Assembly (NCBI GenBank): GCA_902785695.1
Contig: CACZZQ010000001.1
Location: forward strand, 62,001 to 126,000
From: an uncultured Prevotellaceae bacterium
Lineage (GTDB): Bacteria > Bacteroidota > Bacteroidia > Bacteroidales > Bacteroidaceae
Direction of reading: 5' to 3'
DNA length: 64,000 nt
The first letter of the stretch is position 1; each line of letters starts with the position of its first letter. Positions 54,148 to 62,473 of this stretch are shown one piece after another. The notes under the pieces are model-generated. The model did not search any database and was not told the origin of the DNA. It worked only from the letters and a program-made list of their open reading frames with translations. Made by a program: the position numbers and the translations under genes.

Positions 54148-55410
54148 ATGAAAACGAAATTTATTCTAGCAATGGCGCTGATGATGGGCGCAATGACATT
54201 TACATCATGTAGTAGTGACGACAACGACAACAGTCAGTCAGAAGACTCGTACAAAGACCGTACCTATGGCATCGAGGCTGTCGATGCCTGCGACCAGACG
54301 GTGACAGCATTGGGTAATGCCAATGAGACAATTGCCAAAGCACAACTTACTGAGGAACAAGAAACTGCTCTGCGTCAAGTGCTTGCCAATCTGGTGAACA
54401 ACGTCATCGTACCTACCTATACCGATTTGGCTGATGATGTGGAGGATTTGGAGAAGACGCTCAACGGACTCACCGTAAGCACCATCACGCAGGCACAGAT
54501 TGACAAGGCTTGTGCCGACTTCAAGGCTGCCCGTCAGCACTGGGAGCGCTCAGAGGCCTTCCTCGGAGGTGCAGCATCTGATTTCAGCATCGACCCCACC
54601 ATCGACTCATGGCCTCTGGACCGTGCTGAGTTGCTTGACTATTTCAAGGGTGGCATGACGGCCGAGATTGAGGACGAGTCAACCATCCTGGGTTTCCATG
54701 CCTTGGAGTTCATTCTCTTTCGCAACGGTCAGAACCGCAAGGTGAGCGAGTTGCAAGGCAATGATACTTACAAGAACTTCGAGAGCGTGAGTGGTGCCGA
54801 CGAGTTGAAATACGCCCAACAGGTATGCAAACTGCTGAAGGAACGCTGCTTCCAGTTGCAGGTGGCTTGGGAAGGCGAGAAAAACGCCAGTCGTGTGGCT
54901 GTGGTCAAGGCTGCTGGTCTGAGCTATCAGACAGAGAATGGTCTTAGCTATGGCGAGAACCTCACCAAGGCTGGTATCACAGGTTCGAAGAGTACCTTCC
55001 CCTCGCTGAAGGATGCTATCGCCCAAGTGCTGAGTGACGACGAGGGTTCGTGCGTGGCCATCTGTAATGAGGTGGGTACTGCAAAGATAGCCAATCCCTT
55101 CACCAATGGTGATGTCGCCTACGTGGAGTCGCCCTATAGTTACAACTCCATTACTGACTTTCAGGACAACATCCGTAGTATCCGTAATGTGTGGCTGGGT
55201 TCGCTTGATGGCAATGCTACTCAGGGTAGTTTCCACAGTTTCTTTGCTGCTGTGGGGCAGACAGCGATGAACGCCTCTGTAGAGGATGCCTTCAACAGCG
55301 CCATCAATAAGATTGGTGGAATGCCGTCGCCCTTCGTGAAGTATTGCAGCGTGATCTGGAACAAGAACTTCGACGACCCCACCAACTGGGAATCAACTAC
55401 GGAAGAATAA
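54148..55410 (+). CDS. Imelysin-family lipoprotein
   Basis: 420 residues. Lipobox at MTFTSCSSDDND (Cys about 21). The imelysin fold shows VTALGNANETIAKAQLTEEQ, AARQHWERSEAFLGGAA and the signature GFHALEFILFRNGQNR (GxHxxE). Imelysins are linked to iron uptake in other bacteria, often paired with a DUF1111 di-heme protein, as here. Located on the outer membrane or periplasmic face of the envelope. 42 bp after the porin and 3 bp before the cytochrome gene. Confidence 0.9.
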   Translation: MKTKFILAMALMMGAMTFTSCSSDDNDNSQSEDSYKDRTYGIEAVDACDQTVTALGNANETIAKAQLTEEQETALRQVLANLVNNVIVPTYTDLADDVEDLEKTLNGLTVSTITQAQIDKACADFKAARQHWERSEAFLGGAASDFSIDPTIDSWPLDRAELLDYFKGGMTAEIEDESTILGFHALEFILFRNGQNRKVSELQGNDTYKNFESVSGADELKYAQQVCKLLKERCFQLQVAWEGEKNASRVAVVKAAGLSYQTENGLSYGENLTKAGITGSKSTFPSLKDAIAQVLSDDEGSCVAICNEVGTAKIANPFTNGDVAYVESPYSYNSITDFQDNIRSIRNVWLGSLDGNATQGSFHSFFAAVGQTAMNASVEDAFNSAINKIGGMPSPFVKYCSVIWNKNFDDPTNWESTTEE

Positions 55411-55413
55411 AAT

Positions 55414-57228
55414 ATGTCTCTTATGAATAAAATATCAAAATTAACCTTGTTCATCATGCTGACGGCCTCTGTGCTGTCAGCATGTTCCGAAGAAGACAGC
55501 ACAACTGTCGAAAACCTGGGAAACCTGACATCCGCCGATGAGGTGTTTGGTAAGGCCACAGGTAATTTCACCGCCGAGGAATGGTTACCTGGCGGTGAGT
55601 TGGGAACCACAGAAAAAGCGAGCTATTCAGCTCCTGCCCCTGCTCTGGCCAGCATCAGTGGCATGGATGAGGACTTCAACGTGGGTGAAGACTTTTTCGA
55701 ACATCTCTACACCATCGACCAGGCACCCCGTAAGGGCCTCGGTCCGGCTTGGGTGCGCAGCAGTTGTATTGCCTGTCACCCCAGCTATGGACACGGCAAG
55801 CGTCAGACGGAGTATCGTGCCAACACCGTGGGCAATGGATATCTGTTGGTGATCTATCATCCGCAAGAGGCTTTTACTGTTGATGGCGTGCGCTATACCA
55901 CCGAGTCATCCGGTTATATCAGCGAGGTGACGGGTATGCCTCAGACGCAGGCGATGACACCCTTCAAGGCACCTATCGACGAGAATCAGATTCAGATTCA
56001 GTGGAAGAACGTCAGCGAGATGCCCAGCGGACTGCCCATGACCTTCCCTGATGGTGAGCAGTATGCGCTCATCTATCCTGAGGTGACCATCCCACAGACA
56101 GCCTTCAATACCAATCCTCTGCCATCAGACTACGAGGTACGTCTGGAATCGACTATCGGTATCTACGGCACCGGTCTGCTGGACGCCATCGATGACGAGG
56201 AGATCGAGAAACAATGGGCATCGGAGGCACGTTTCGTGGATATGAACCCCAATATGTGGGACAAGGAGGCAGGTACCTTTAAGTCTTCAGCCTACTATAG
56301 TGCAGGCTACAACAATACGGGTTCTTTTCATGGTTCACACGGTCCACTGAAGCGTTTCACCTATGCGATGACGCGTGGTACGCTGCAAGACGGTGCAGGT
56401 GCCAACGCCATTTGGAACATTACCAACGTAACACGCTCCGATCGTCACTGGCTCTACACCACTCCAGCTTGGGCTAAGGCTCAGAGTGAAGACCCCGAGG
56501 TGATTAGCTACATCAAGTTGCACGGCTCGTCGCCCTTGAGTTCGCTGTATCCTTACTATGCCGATGGTACGGACGAAGGTATCAAGGCTCGTGTCAACGA
56601 GATTCTTTCGTGTAATAATATAGGTAAGAAGGAGACCTTCGACAAGTACCTGTATCAGGGTGCGCCTTATAACGGCAAGGACGAGATGAGCGACAAGCAG
56701 TACTATCAGTTCATGGTATGGCATCGCGGTTTGGCTGTGCCTGCTGCACGCAATCTGAATAGTTCTGAGGTGCAGCGTGGCAAACAACTCTTCTCTGAGA
56801 TTGGCTGTGCCCAGTGCCATCGTCCTTCGTGGAAGACGGGTGCCGACAATATGTGGGTTGATGCTTCGACAAAGGCTTATGCCGATGCCAATGGGCTGGT
56901 GAAGGATGGCGACTACACCAAGCTGCTGCCGAAATTCCCCAACCAGACCATCTGGCCTTATACCGATATGGTGCAGCATCGGCTGTTTATGGAGAACGAC
57001 ATCCGTACGGGGTGGTGTCGCACCACACCATTGTGGGGCCGCGGCCTGAGCCGTCGTCTAACTGGTGCTGACGATCGCCTGCACGACTGTAGGGCTCGTA
57101 CAGTCATTGAGGCTATTATGTGGCACGGTTACTCTAAGCAGTCGCAGGGCTATCGTGCAACAGAAAAGTTCTATAACCTGCCGAAGGAAGACCGTCATGC
57201 CATCGTGAAATTCATTGAGAGCATCTAA
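55414..57228 (+). CDS. Di-heme oxidoreductase-family lipoprotein (DUF1111)
   Basis: 604 residues. Lipobox LSACSEED (Cys near 23). Two heme c motifs: CIACH (in VRSSCIACHPSYGHGKRQ) and CAQCH (in LFSEIGCAQCHRPSW). GPAWVRSSCIACH and RGLAVPAARNLNSSEVQRGK are typical of the DUF1111 group related to di-heme peroxidases. Needs periplasmic heme attachment, supplied by the ccsBA gene downstream in the same operon. Partners with imelysin suggest electron transfer to or from iron at the cell surface; the reaction is not established. Confidence 0.9.
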   Translation: MSLMNKISKLTLFIMLTASVLSACSEEDSTTVENLGNLTSADEVFGKATGNFTAEEWLPGGELGTTEKASYSAPAPALASISGMDEDFNVGEDFFEHLYTIDQAPRKGLGPAWVRSSCIACHPSYGHGKRQTEYRANTVGNGYLLVIYHPQEAFTVDGVRYTTESSGYISEVTGMPQTQAMTPFKAPIDENQIQIQWKNVSEMPSGLPMTFPDGEQYALIYPEVTIPQTAFNTNPLPSDYEVRLESTIGIYGTGLLDAIDDEEIEKQWASEARFVDMNPNMWDKEAGTFKSSAYYSAGYNNTGSFHGSHGPLKRFTYAMTRGTLQDGAGANAIWNITNVTRSDRHWLYTTPAWAKAQSEDPEVISYIKLHGSSPLSSLYPYYADGTDEGIKARVNEILSCNNIGKKETFDKYLYQGAPYNGKDEMSDKQYYQFMVWHRGLAVPAARNLNSSEVQRGKQLFSEIGCAQCHRPSWKTGADNMWVDASTKAYADANGLVKDGDYTKLLPKFPNQTIWPYTDMVQHRLFMENDIRTGWCRTTPLWGRGLSRRLTGADDRLHDCRARTVIEAIMWHGYSKQSQGYRATEKFYNLPKEDRHAIVKFIESI

Positions 57229-57232
57229 AAAT

Positions 57233-57260
57233 AATTACGAATTACGAACAATGAATAATG
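57233..57260 (+). repeat. Heptad repeat providing a start codon
   Basis: Units AATTACG, AATTACG, AACAATG, AATAATG. The ATG at 57251 within the third unit is the likely start of the next gene. Confidence 0.65.
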
Positions 57261-57757
57261 AACAAGCCTCCCATTTCTGTCAACTTCTGATCAACGATGG
57301 AGAGAGCATCATGCCTCTGAGTACCCATGCCCGACGGGTGGTGGAGCCAAGCGACAGCCTTACCAGTGAGCAACTCTTCGTAGAGTTCCTTATGCGTGAT
57401 GATAACTGGCAGTCGCTGCGGCTCTTTCCACACCATGAGGCCGACGGCACCATCGTCTGGTATGCCCCTGCCGACGCACTGCCGGCATCGCTGGGCGCAG
57501 AACATCAGAAATACATCCGCGAGGTATTCCCCCGACTCCAGAAGGAGATAGAGGCTGGCAGATGGGAGAATGTGGATGCTTATATCGACCGGATGCTGGA
57601 GTATCAGTGTCAGTTTGGGGGTACCGAACTGGCCTCTCAACCGTCTTTTTATGATATTACAGGCATCTTTCTGGTGATTTCTATGCTGGTCATACTCTGT
57701 CGTTCAAGAATTTTTCGTACTTTTGCAGCCAAGAATGGAAAGCAGGATGTGGAATAA
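57251..57757 (+). CDS. Hypothetical protein with C-terminal membrane helix
   Basis: About 168 residues; no family recognised with confidence. An acidic soluble region (LPASLGAEHQKYIREVFPRL and similar) is followed by a single hydrophobic helix FYDITGIFLVISMLVILC and a short basic tail, suggesting a C-terminal anchor with most of the protein outside or inside the membrane. It sits between the di-heme lipoprotein and ResB/CcsA, so a role in cytochrome c assembly is likely by context. ATG 57251 is chosen because it follows the upstream stop; the open frame before it overlaps that gene. It overlaps ccsBA by 23 nt. Confidence 0.7.
   Translation: MNNEQASHFCQLLINDGESIMPLSTHARRVVEPSDSLTSEQLFVEFLMRDDNWQSLRLFPHHEADGTIVWYAPADALPASLGAEHQKYIREVFPRLQKEIEAGRWENVDAYIDRMLEYQCQFGGTELASQPSFYDITGIFLVISMLVILCRSRIFRTFAAKNGKQDVE
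57717..57724 (+). promoter_or_regulatory. Possible internal -7 element for ccsBA
   Basis: TACTTTTG followed by CAGCC within the 3' end of the preceding gene, 10 bp before the ccsBA ATG. Matches the pattern seen at other starts here, but its activity is uncertain because the preceding gene is on the same strand. Confidence 0.35.
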
Positions 57758-59219
57758 ACCCTATGGAATGAAAGAAGGCTTTCTGATAGGAGGGGGGCTG
57801 ATATTAGCAGGACTGGTGCTCCAACTGAGCATCGGCCCTGTGGTGTGGAATGCTTTCCGCTGGCCTGTCAATGGGATGGTACTGTCTCTTTTCCTTTTGC
57901 TGATAGCACTCTCCCACCAGCTAAGAAAGAAGGTCTGCTCCTTTCAGTTCCTCGGCACCAATAAGGCAGCGGTACCTGCCTTGGTCTATGCCGTGGTGCT
58001 GACTGTTATCATGGGACTGACGCGTCAGAAGAGCCTCACCCCAGGTCCCTCTCCAATGGGCGAGGGGAGTTTATGGATCAACTATATGCTGAATTTCTGG
58101 CCATTTGTGCTGATTTACGTCTATATCGCCGTGATTCTCGGACTGACAGTCCTTCGACAGCTGAAGACGTGGGCGACAGCTCATTTTTCACTTTTCACTT
58201 TTCACTTCTCACTTCTCTCTCATTTGGGATTGTTTCTGGCAATGACCGCTGCCACACTGGGCAATGCCGATATGCAGCGACTGAAGATGGTGACGGTGAA
58301 AGGTGTGCCAGAGTCTCGTGCGATAGACCAGCAGAGCATGGTAGTACAGATGCCCTTCACCATTGAGTTGAAGGACTTTATCATGGAGACCTATGACGAC
58401 GGGAAGCCCAAACGCTATGCATCAGACATCATCATTACGCCTCACGACAAAGCTCCCATCGCTGTTACCATCGACGTCAACAAGCCCGCAGAGATGGACG
58501 GATGGAAAATATATCAATACAGCTACGACACGCAGATGGGCACCAAGAGCGAGATGTCAATATTGGAGTTGGTAAGTGACCCTTGGCTGCCACTGGTCTA
58601 TACTGGCTTCTACATGATGTTGGGTGGTGCCGTGCTGATGATTCTGCGCGCAATACCCTGGAGGGGAAGCGTTCGACAAACACGTAAGCATCCGAAAGCA
58701 GCACTCCTGTTGTTCGCCTTAGTAGCAACCTGCTTCTTCTGCGTCCATCATTTTATGCCTATCCTGCATTCCGACACCTTGGTGCCTGCCTTGCAGAGCC
58801 CGTGGTTCAAACCCCATATCATCGTCTATATGCTGGCCTATACCCTGATGGCAGCCGCCGCTATCATCGCTCTGTTCAAGATTTTGAAGAGGCATTCTCA
58901 ATTCTCAATTCTCAATTCTCAATTAGCCAATGTCGTCTACATCGGTGTTGCCCTAATCACTATTGGTATGCTCTTTGGAGCACTCTGGGCCAAAGAGGCT
59001 TGGGGACATTATTGGGAGTGGGACCCCAAGGAGACATGGGCGGCTATCACCTGGTTTGCCTATCTGGTATATGTGCATTACAGACAAATACCCACTCACA
59101 AGCCGAAGCTCGCTCTGTGGGTATTGGTCATATCGTTCGCGCTGTTGCAGATGTGCTGGTGGGGCATCAAATTCCTGCCTTCAGCCCAAGGCGCCAGCGT
59201 GCATGTCTATAACATGTAG
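57735..59219 (+). CDS. ResB/CcsA fusion, cytochrome c maturation (System II)
   Basis: About 494 residues with roughly ten membrane helices. The first part is ResB-like (GMKEGFLIGGGLILAGLVLQ; periplasmic loop with KGVPESRAIDQQSMVVQMPF); the second is CcsA-like with the heme-handling WWD motif WGHYWEWDPKETWAAITWF. Attaches heme to CxxCH, so the di-heme lipoprotein upstream is the obvious client. Three repeat-derived inserts lie in loops: SLTPGPSPMGEGS, HFSLFTFHFSLLSH and SQFSILNSQL. ATG 57735 is chosen; ATG 57747 is also possible. Confidence 0.87.
   Translation: MESRMWNKPYGMKEGFLIGGGLILAGLVLQLSIGPVVWNAFRWPVNGMVLSLFLLLIALSHQLRKKVCSFQFLGTNKAAVPALVYAVVLTVIMGLTRQKSLTPGPSPMGEGSLWINYMLNFWPFVLIYVYIAVILGLTVLRQLKTWATAHFSLFTFHFSLLSHLGLFLAMTAATLGNADMQRLKMVTVKGVPESRAIDQQSMVVQMPFTIELKDFIMETYDDGKPKRYASDIIITPHDKAPIAVTIDVNKPAEMDGWKIYQYSYDTQMGTKSEMSILELVSDPWLPLVYTGFYMMLGGAVLMILRAIPWRGSVRQTRKHPKAALLLFALVATCFFCVHHFMPILHSDTLVPALQSPWFKPHIIVYMLAYTLMAAAAIIALFKILKRHSQFSILNSQLANVVYIGVALITIGMLFGALWAKEAWGHYWEWDPKETWAAITWFAYLVYVHYRQIPTHKPKLALWVLVISFALLQMCWWGIKFLPSAQGASVHVYNM
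58034..58069. repeat. GC-rich repeat inside ccsBA
   Basis: Imperfect palindrome with CCTCACCCC, CCCTCTCC and GGGCGAGGGG blocks, encoding SLTPGPSPMGEGS. This peptide is not part of ResB and sits between two membrane helices. Confidence 0.7.
58185..58212 (+). repeat. Heptad repeat inside ccsBA (first)
   Basis: Three copies of TTTTCAC and one TTCTCAC encoding a Phe/Ser/Leu/His stretch next to a membrane helix. Confidence 0.8.
58894..58924 (+). repeat. Heptad repeat inside ccsBA (second)
   Basis: Four perfect copies of ATTCTCA followed by ATT, encoding SQFSILNSQL in the loop before a CcsA helix. Confidence 0.85.
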
Positions 59220-59231
59220 TGGACTTTCAGC

Positions 59232-60818
59232 TTATCTTGCTGCTACGTACTTGTGCAGTGTTGCTCTGACGGCACCCTTGCCTGCGTAGAGCTCCTTCAC
59301 CATTCCTTCAATCTGCTCGCCCAGTCCTGCCTCGTAGAGGTCTAGTCCAAAGACATCCTTGCGGCTGTAGAGCGTCTTCAGACAGCTCCAGTCCTGTTCG
59401 GGCTTGCCAATCTCCAATGGGGCTACGATAGCCTGCAATTCAGCCAACATAGGATCGGGTGAGGGCTCGAAGGCAGTCAGGTCGTCCTTCAGTCCTTTCA
59501 GATAGCGGGCGTAGCCAGCCAGTGTCAGGGGAATCAGCACGAGGTTGCTCTTGTCGAGACCGCGAGCCACGTATTTCTTCAGCGTCTCACCAAAGCGGAT
59601 AGGAAGCTTCTGTGATGTGTCCATCGCGATACGCTGGGGGGCATCGGGCATGAAGGGGTTTGGCAGACGGCGGTTGATAACGGCACCGATAAACTCGTAG
59701 GGGTTCAGCACGCCTGGGTCAACGACTACGGGCATAGCCTCCATATAACCAATCTTCTGGATGAAAGCACGCAGGTCTTCATCGGCCATCTCGGCACTGA
59801 TCAACGTATAATCCAGCATGCAGCCATAGATACTCATGGCGGTGTGCAGCGGGTTCAGGCAGGTGGTCACCTTCATTGTCTCCACCTTGTCCACCGTCTC
59901 GCGGGTGGTATAGAGCGCGCCGCCCAGGTCGAGTGGGGGACGACCGTTGGTATAGTTGTCCTCGATAACCAGGTACTGCACCTCTTCAGCGTTTACGAAA
60001 GGAGCGGTAAAGGTGTGCTTCTCGGTCTCAATATAATCGTTGTCCTCGAAGCCGTCTTTAGCCAGCAGCTCCTTCACCTTCTCGTGAGGGCGAGGCGTAA
60101 TCTTATCTATCATTGACCAGGGGAAGGTCACCTTCTTCTCATCCTTCAGGTAGTCAAGGAAGGCAGCGGGTACCAGTCCGTCGTTCACCCAGCGCTCAGC
60201 GTATGCAAAGACGCCTGCCTTCACCTTGTCGCCGTTGTGAGAGCAGTTATCCATTGACTGTACGGTGAGAGGCAGCTGACCTGCGTTGAAGCGTTCCAAC
60301 AGCAGGGCGCAGACCTTACCCATAGCAAACACGGGCTTCAATCCGCGAGCCAGGTCGGCCTCGTTATAGGTGTATCCCTTCTCGGTAATGGTGAAGGAAA
60401 TCATCTGCAATGAAGGATTCTTGAATATCTCAACAAGGCGCTGCCAGTCAGCGAATTGTGGGTCAGCCTTTAAAGCTTCTGTTACAGATGCGATTACTTT
60501 CTTCTCGATAGAGCCGTCAGAGCAAAGATTTACGCAAAGCGACAGGTTGTTGTAGGGTGCGTAAGCCTTGTCGATGACCTCGAAGTCGAAGGTCTCGGCT
60601 ACAATCACACCACGGTCATACTTACCTGTGTTCAGTGCATCGTTCAGGATGGCAGCGGGGAAGGCACGGAAGATGTTACCGCCTCCGAAGTGTACCCATG
60701 TAGGCTCTTTTGCTGTCTTTTCACGAAGCGCTTTGATGTCAAACTTTGGGAGCTCATAACCTTTCTGCTCCCACTCAGCAGCATTAAAGTTGCCTGTTAA
60801 AATGTCGTTCAGTTTCAT
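59232..60818 (-). CDS. uxuB: Mannitol dehydrogenase-family protein, probable fructuronate reductase UxuB
   Basis: 528 residues of the polyol/hexuronate long-chain dehydrogenase family: WVHFGGGNIFRAFPAAILND (Rossmann), GVIVAETFDFEVIDKAYAPY, TEKGYTYN, and SMDNCSHNGDKVKAGVFAYA containing the conserved Asn/His/Lys region. Substrate is inferred from uxuA directly upstream: fructuronate to mannonate, then dehydration to KDG. The gap to uxuA (263 bp) carries tandem and inverted repeats. Its stop is 12 bp from that of the convergent ccsBA. Confidence 0.85.
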   Translation of the reverse strand: MKLNDILTGNFNAAEWEQKGYELPKFDIKALREKTAKEPTWVHFGGGNIFRAFPAAILNDALNTGKYDRGVIVAETFDFEVIDKAYAPYNNLSLCVNLCSDGSIEKKVIASVTEALKADPQFADWQRLVEIFKNPSLQMISFTITEKGYTYNEADLARGLKPVFAMGKVCALLLERFNAGQLPLTVQSMDNCSHNGDKVKAGVFAYAERWVNDGLVPAAFLDYLKDEKKVTFPWSMIDKITPRPHEKVKELLAKDGFEDNDYIETEKHTFTAPFVNAEEVQYLVIEDNYTNGRPPLDLGGALYTTRETVDKVETMKVTTCLNPLHTAMSIYGCMLDYTLISAEMADEDLRAFIQKIGYMEAMPVVVDPGVLNPYEFIGAVINRRLPNPFMPDAPQRIAMDTSQKLPIRFGETLKKYVARGLDKSNLVLIPLTLAGYARYLKGLKDDLTAFEPSPDPMLAELQAIVAPLEIGKPEQDWSCLKTLYSRKDVFGLDLYEAGLGEQIEGMVKELYAGKGAVRATLHKYVAAR

Positions 60819-60831
60819 ATCGTTTTATTAT

Positions 60832-60936
60832 CAAAAGTGGCTTACTTTTTTTTAAAAGTGGCTTACTTATTTTCAAAAGTGGCTTACTTATTTTCAAAAG
60901 TGGCTTACTTATTTTCAAAAGTGGCTTACTTTTGCA
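60832..60936. repeat. Five-copy 21-bp tandem array upstream of uxuB
   Basis: Unit core CAAAAGTGGCTTACTT plus ATTTT; copies start at 60832, 60853, 60874, 60895 and 60916, exactly 21 bp apart; copy 2 begins TAAAA. The core contains AAGT/ACTT half-sites. It begins 14 bp before the uxuB ATG (minus strand). A plus-strand TACTTTTG at 60925-60932 is part of the last copy. Confidence 0.85.
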
Positions 60937-60959
60937 TCGTAAGTGGCCTATTTATGAGT

Positions 60960-61079
60960 TGCCACATTTGCCACATTTGCCACATTTTTTTAAAAAAACC
61001 TCACGCGTACGTCTGCGTGTGCGCGCAGACGTACGCGAAAAGTTTTTGTTTTATGTGTCAAAATGTGGCAAATGTGGCA
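60960..61079. repeat. Nested inverted repeat between uxuA and uxuB
   Basis: Left arm: three tandem GCCACATTT units (60961-60987). Right arm: AAATGTGGC units (61061-61079), the reverse complement. At the centre lies a 14-bp perfect GC-rich stem (61004-61037). The sequence looks like a dispersed element and not coding; a frame across it gives a low-complexity peptide. Confidence 0.75.
61004..61037 (-). terminator. Strong hairpin downstream of uxuA
   Basis: Arms CGCGTACGTCTGCG (61004-61017) and CGCAGACGTACGCG (61024-61037), loop TGTGCG. On the minus strand the stem is followed by TGAGGTTTTTTT, a plausible intrinsic terminator after uxuA; on the plus strand GAAAAGTTTTTG follows. Confidence 0.65.
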
Positions 61080-61081
61080 TT

Positions 61082-62335
61082 TTAATCAAAGAATCCGGGT
61101 TGTTTGTATTCTATTCCAAGTTCGCGGTCAACGGTAGCAAGGATGCCCTGCACCTGACCGAGTGCGAACATACGGCCCAGAAGGGTGTAGCCAGCATTGT
61201 GACCGTGGTTGGACTCATCCATCACGCCGCCAGGAACGTCGGTGAAGGTCATACCGTGATCTACACGCATAGGCAGCTGTGGGTTCTCCTTTTCGAAGAT
61301 GCGGCAGAGCTCGATGAGATCGGCACGTCCGCCCAGATGGCTTGCCTCTGTGAAGTCACCGTTGGGGAAGATGTGGCAAGAACGCAGGTGAACGAAATGA
61401 GTGCGTGAAGCGAACTTCTTAGCTAACTCAACGACGTTGTTGTAGGCTCCGGCAGAGAGTGAACCTGCGCAGAACGTCAGACCGTTGTGCTTGTTGGGTA
61501 CGGCATCGAGGAACCACTGGATATCCTCCTCGGTACGTACGATGCGGGGCAAACCAAGGATCTCGATAGGGGGATCGTCGGGGTGAACGCACATATTCAT
61601 GTTGCACTCCTCACAGACGGGCATGATAGCCTCAAGGAAATACTTCATGTTGGCGCGGAGCTGTGCCTTGTCGATACCCTTGTATAGGTCGAGGAACTCA
61701 CGGAACTTCTGTACAGGAGCCTCGTCGTTCTCACTGAAGTTACCACTGACAAAACCCTGGGTCTTGATAACGATAATCTCAACCAGCTTGTGATCCTTCT
61801 CGGGAGTCATTGTCTTAGCCAGCTCGTCGCACTCGTCGATTACGCTGCGCCCCTTGCCCCAACCCTCGGGGAACTGGAACTTCTCCCATTCCTCGCGGGC
61901 ACCAGGACGCTTCAGGATATAGATGTCGAAGTAAGCAAACTCGGCATAGTTGAAATAAAGGTTGGTGGCACCGTTTGGATTGTTGTGGAACAGGTCTGTG
62001 CGGGCCCAGTCGAGTACAGGCATGAAGTTGTAGCAGATGCAGTGGATGCCCTCGGCCGAGAGGTTGCGGAGGCTCTCCTTGTAAACTTCAATCTGATGAT
62101 CGCGGTCAGGACCGCCATATTTGATTGTCTCGACCACAGGCAGTGATTCTACCACGCTCCAGCGCATGCCGTAGCTCTCGATGTATTCACGCAGGTCGCG
62201 AATCTTCTCACGGGTCCAAACCTCGCCAAGAGGTACGTCGTGCAAGGCTGTTACAATACCTTCAACACCGATTTGTCTCAGTTGTGCAAGAGTGATCTTA
62301 TCCTTCTTGCCAAACCATCTCCAAGTTCTTTCCAT
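61082..62335 (-). CDS. uxuA: Mannonate dehydratase
   Basis: Converts D-mannonate to 2-keto-3-deoxygluconate. 417 residues: MERTWRWFGKKDKITLAQLR, CICYNFMPVLDWARTDL, MNMCVHPDDPPIEILGLPRI, FCAGSLSAGAYN, HFVHLRSCHIFPNGDFTEAS and MRVDHGMTF carry the Mn-binding His/Cys/Asp set. Upstream of uxuB on the same strand. Promoter -7 element at 62374-62381. Confidence 0.95.
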   Translation of the reverse strand: MERTWRWFGKKDKITLAQLRQIGVEGIVTALHDVPLGEVWTREKIRDLREYIESYGMRWSVVESLPVVETIKYGGPDRDHQIEVYKESLRNLSAEGIHCICYNFMPVLDWARTDLFHNNPNGATNLYFNYAEFAYFDIYILKRPGAREEWEKFQFPEGWGKGRSVIDECDELAKTMTPEKDHKLVEIIVIKTQGFVSGNFSENDEAPVQKFREFLDLYKGIDKAQLRANMKYFLEAIMPVCEECNMNMCVHPDDPPIEILGLPRIVRTEEDIQWFLDAVPNKHNGLTFCAGSLSAGAYNNVVELAKKFASRTHFVHLRSCHIFPNGDFTEASHLGGRADLIELCRIFEKENPQLPMRVDHGMTFTDVPGGVMDESNHGHNAGYTLLGRMFALGQVQGILATVDRELGIEYKQPGFFD

Positions 62336-62373
62336 TGTTTTTAAGTTCTTATCAGGTTATTTGAAATTGCTTG

Positions 62374-62381
62374 CAAAGGTA
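62374..62381 (-). promoter_or_regulatory. -7 element of uxuA
   Basis: Minus strand TACCTTTG followed by CAAGC, 38 bp before the uxuA ATG; no matching -33 element at 19-21 bp. Confidence 0.5.
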
Positions 62382-62473
62382 AATAAAAAAACTCAATAAT
62401 ACCTTTGAATTTAGTTCAAAAACATACAAAAATGTCCAATAAGTATTTTTTTATACATTATAAGTTTAGTTTT

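Noticed and set aside
57251..59219. Split or frameshifted large ccsBA gene (small membrane protein plus ResB/CcsA as one gene)
   Set aside because: The small protein has its own start, stop and a 23-nt overlap with a good ATG; no sequence continuity with the ResB start GMKEGFLIGG.
60832..60936. CRISPR array at the 21-bp repeats
   Set aside because: Contiguous tandem repeats with no unique spacers.
60837..61085. Open frame of 82 residues across the uxuA-uxuB gap
   Set aside because: It is a translation of tandem and inverted repeats (KVAYLFS units, CHICHICH), antisense to flanking genes, with no start context or domain.
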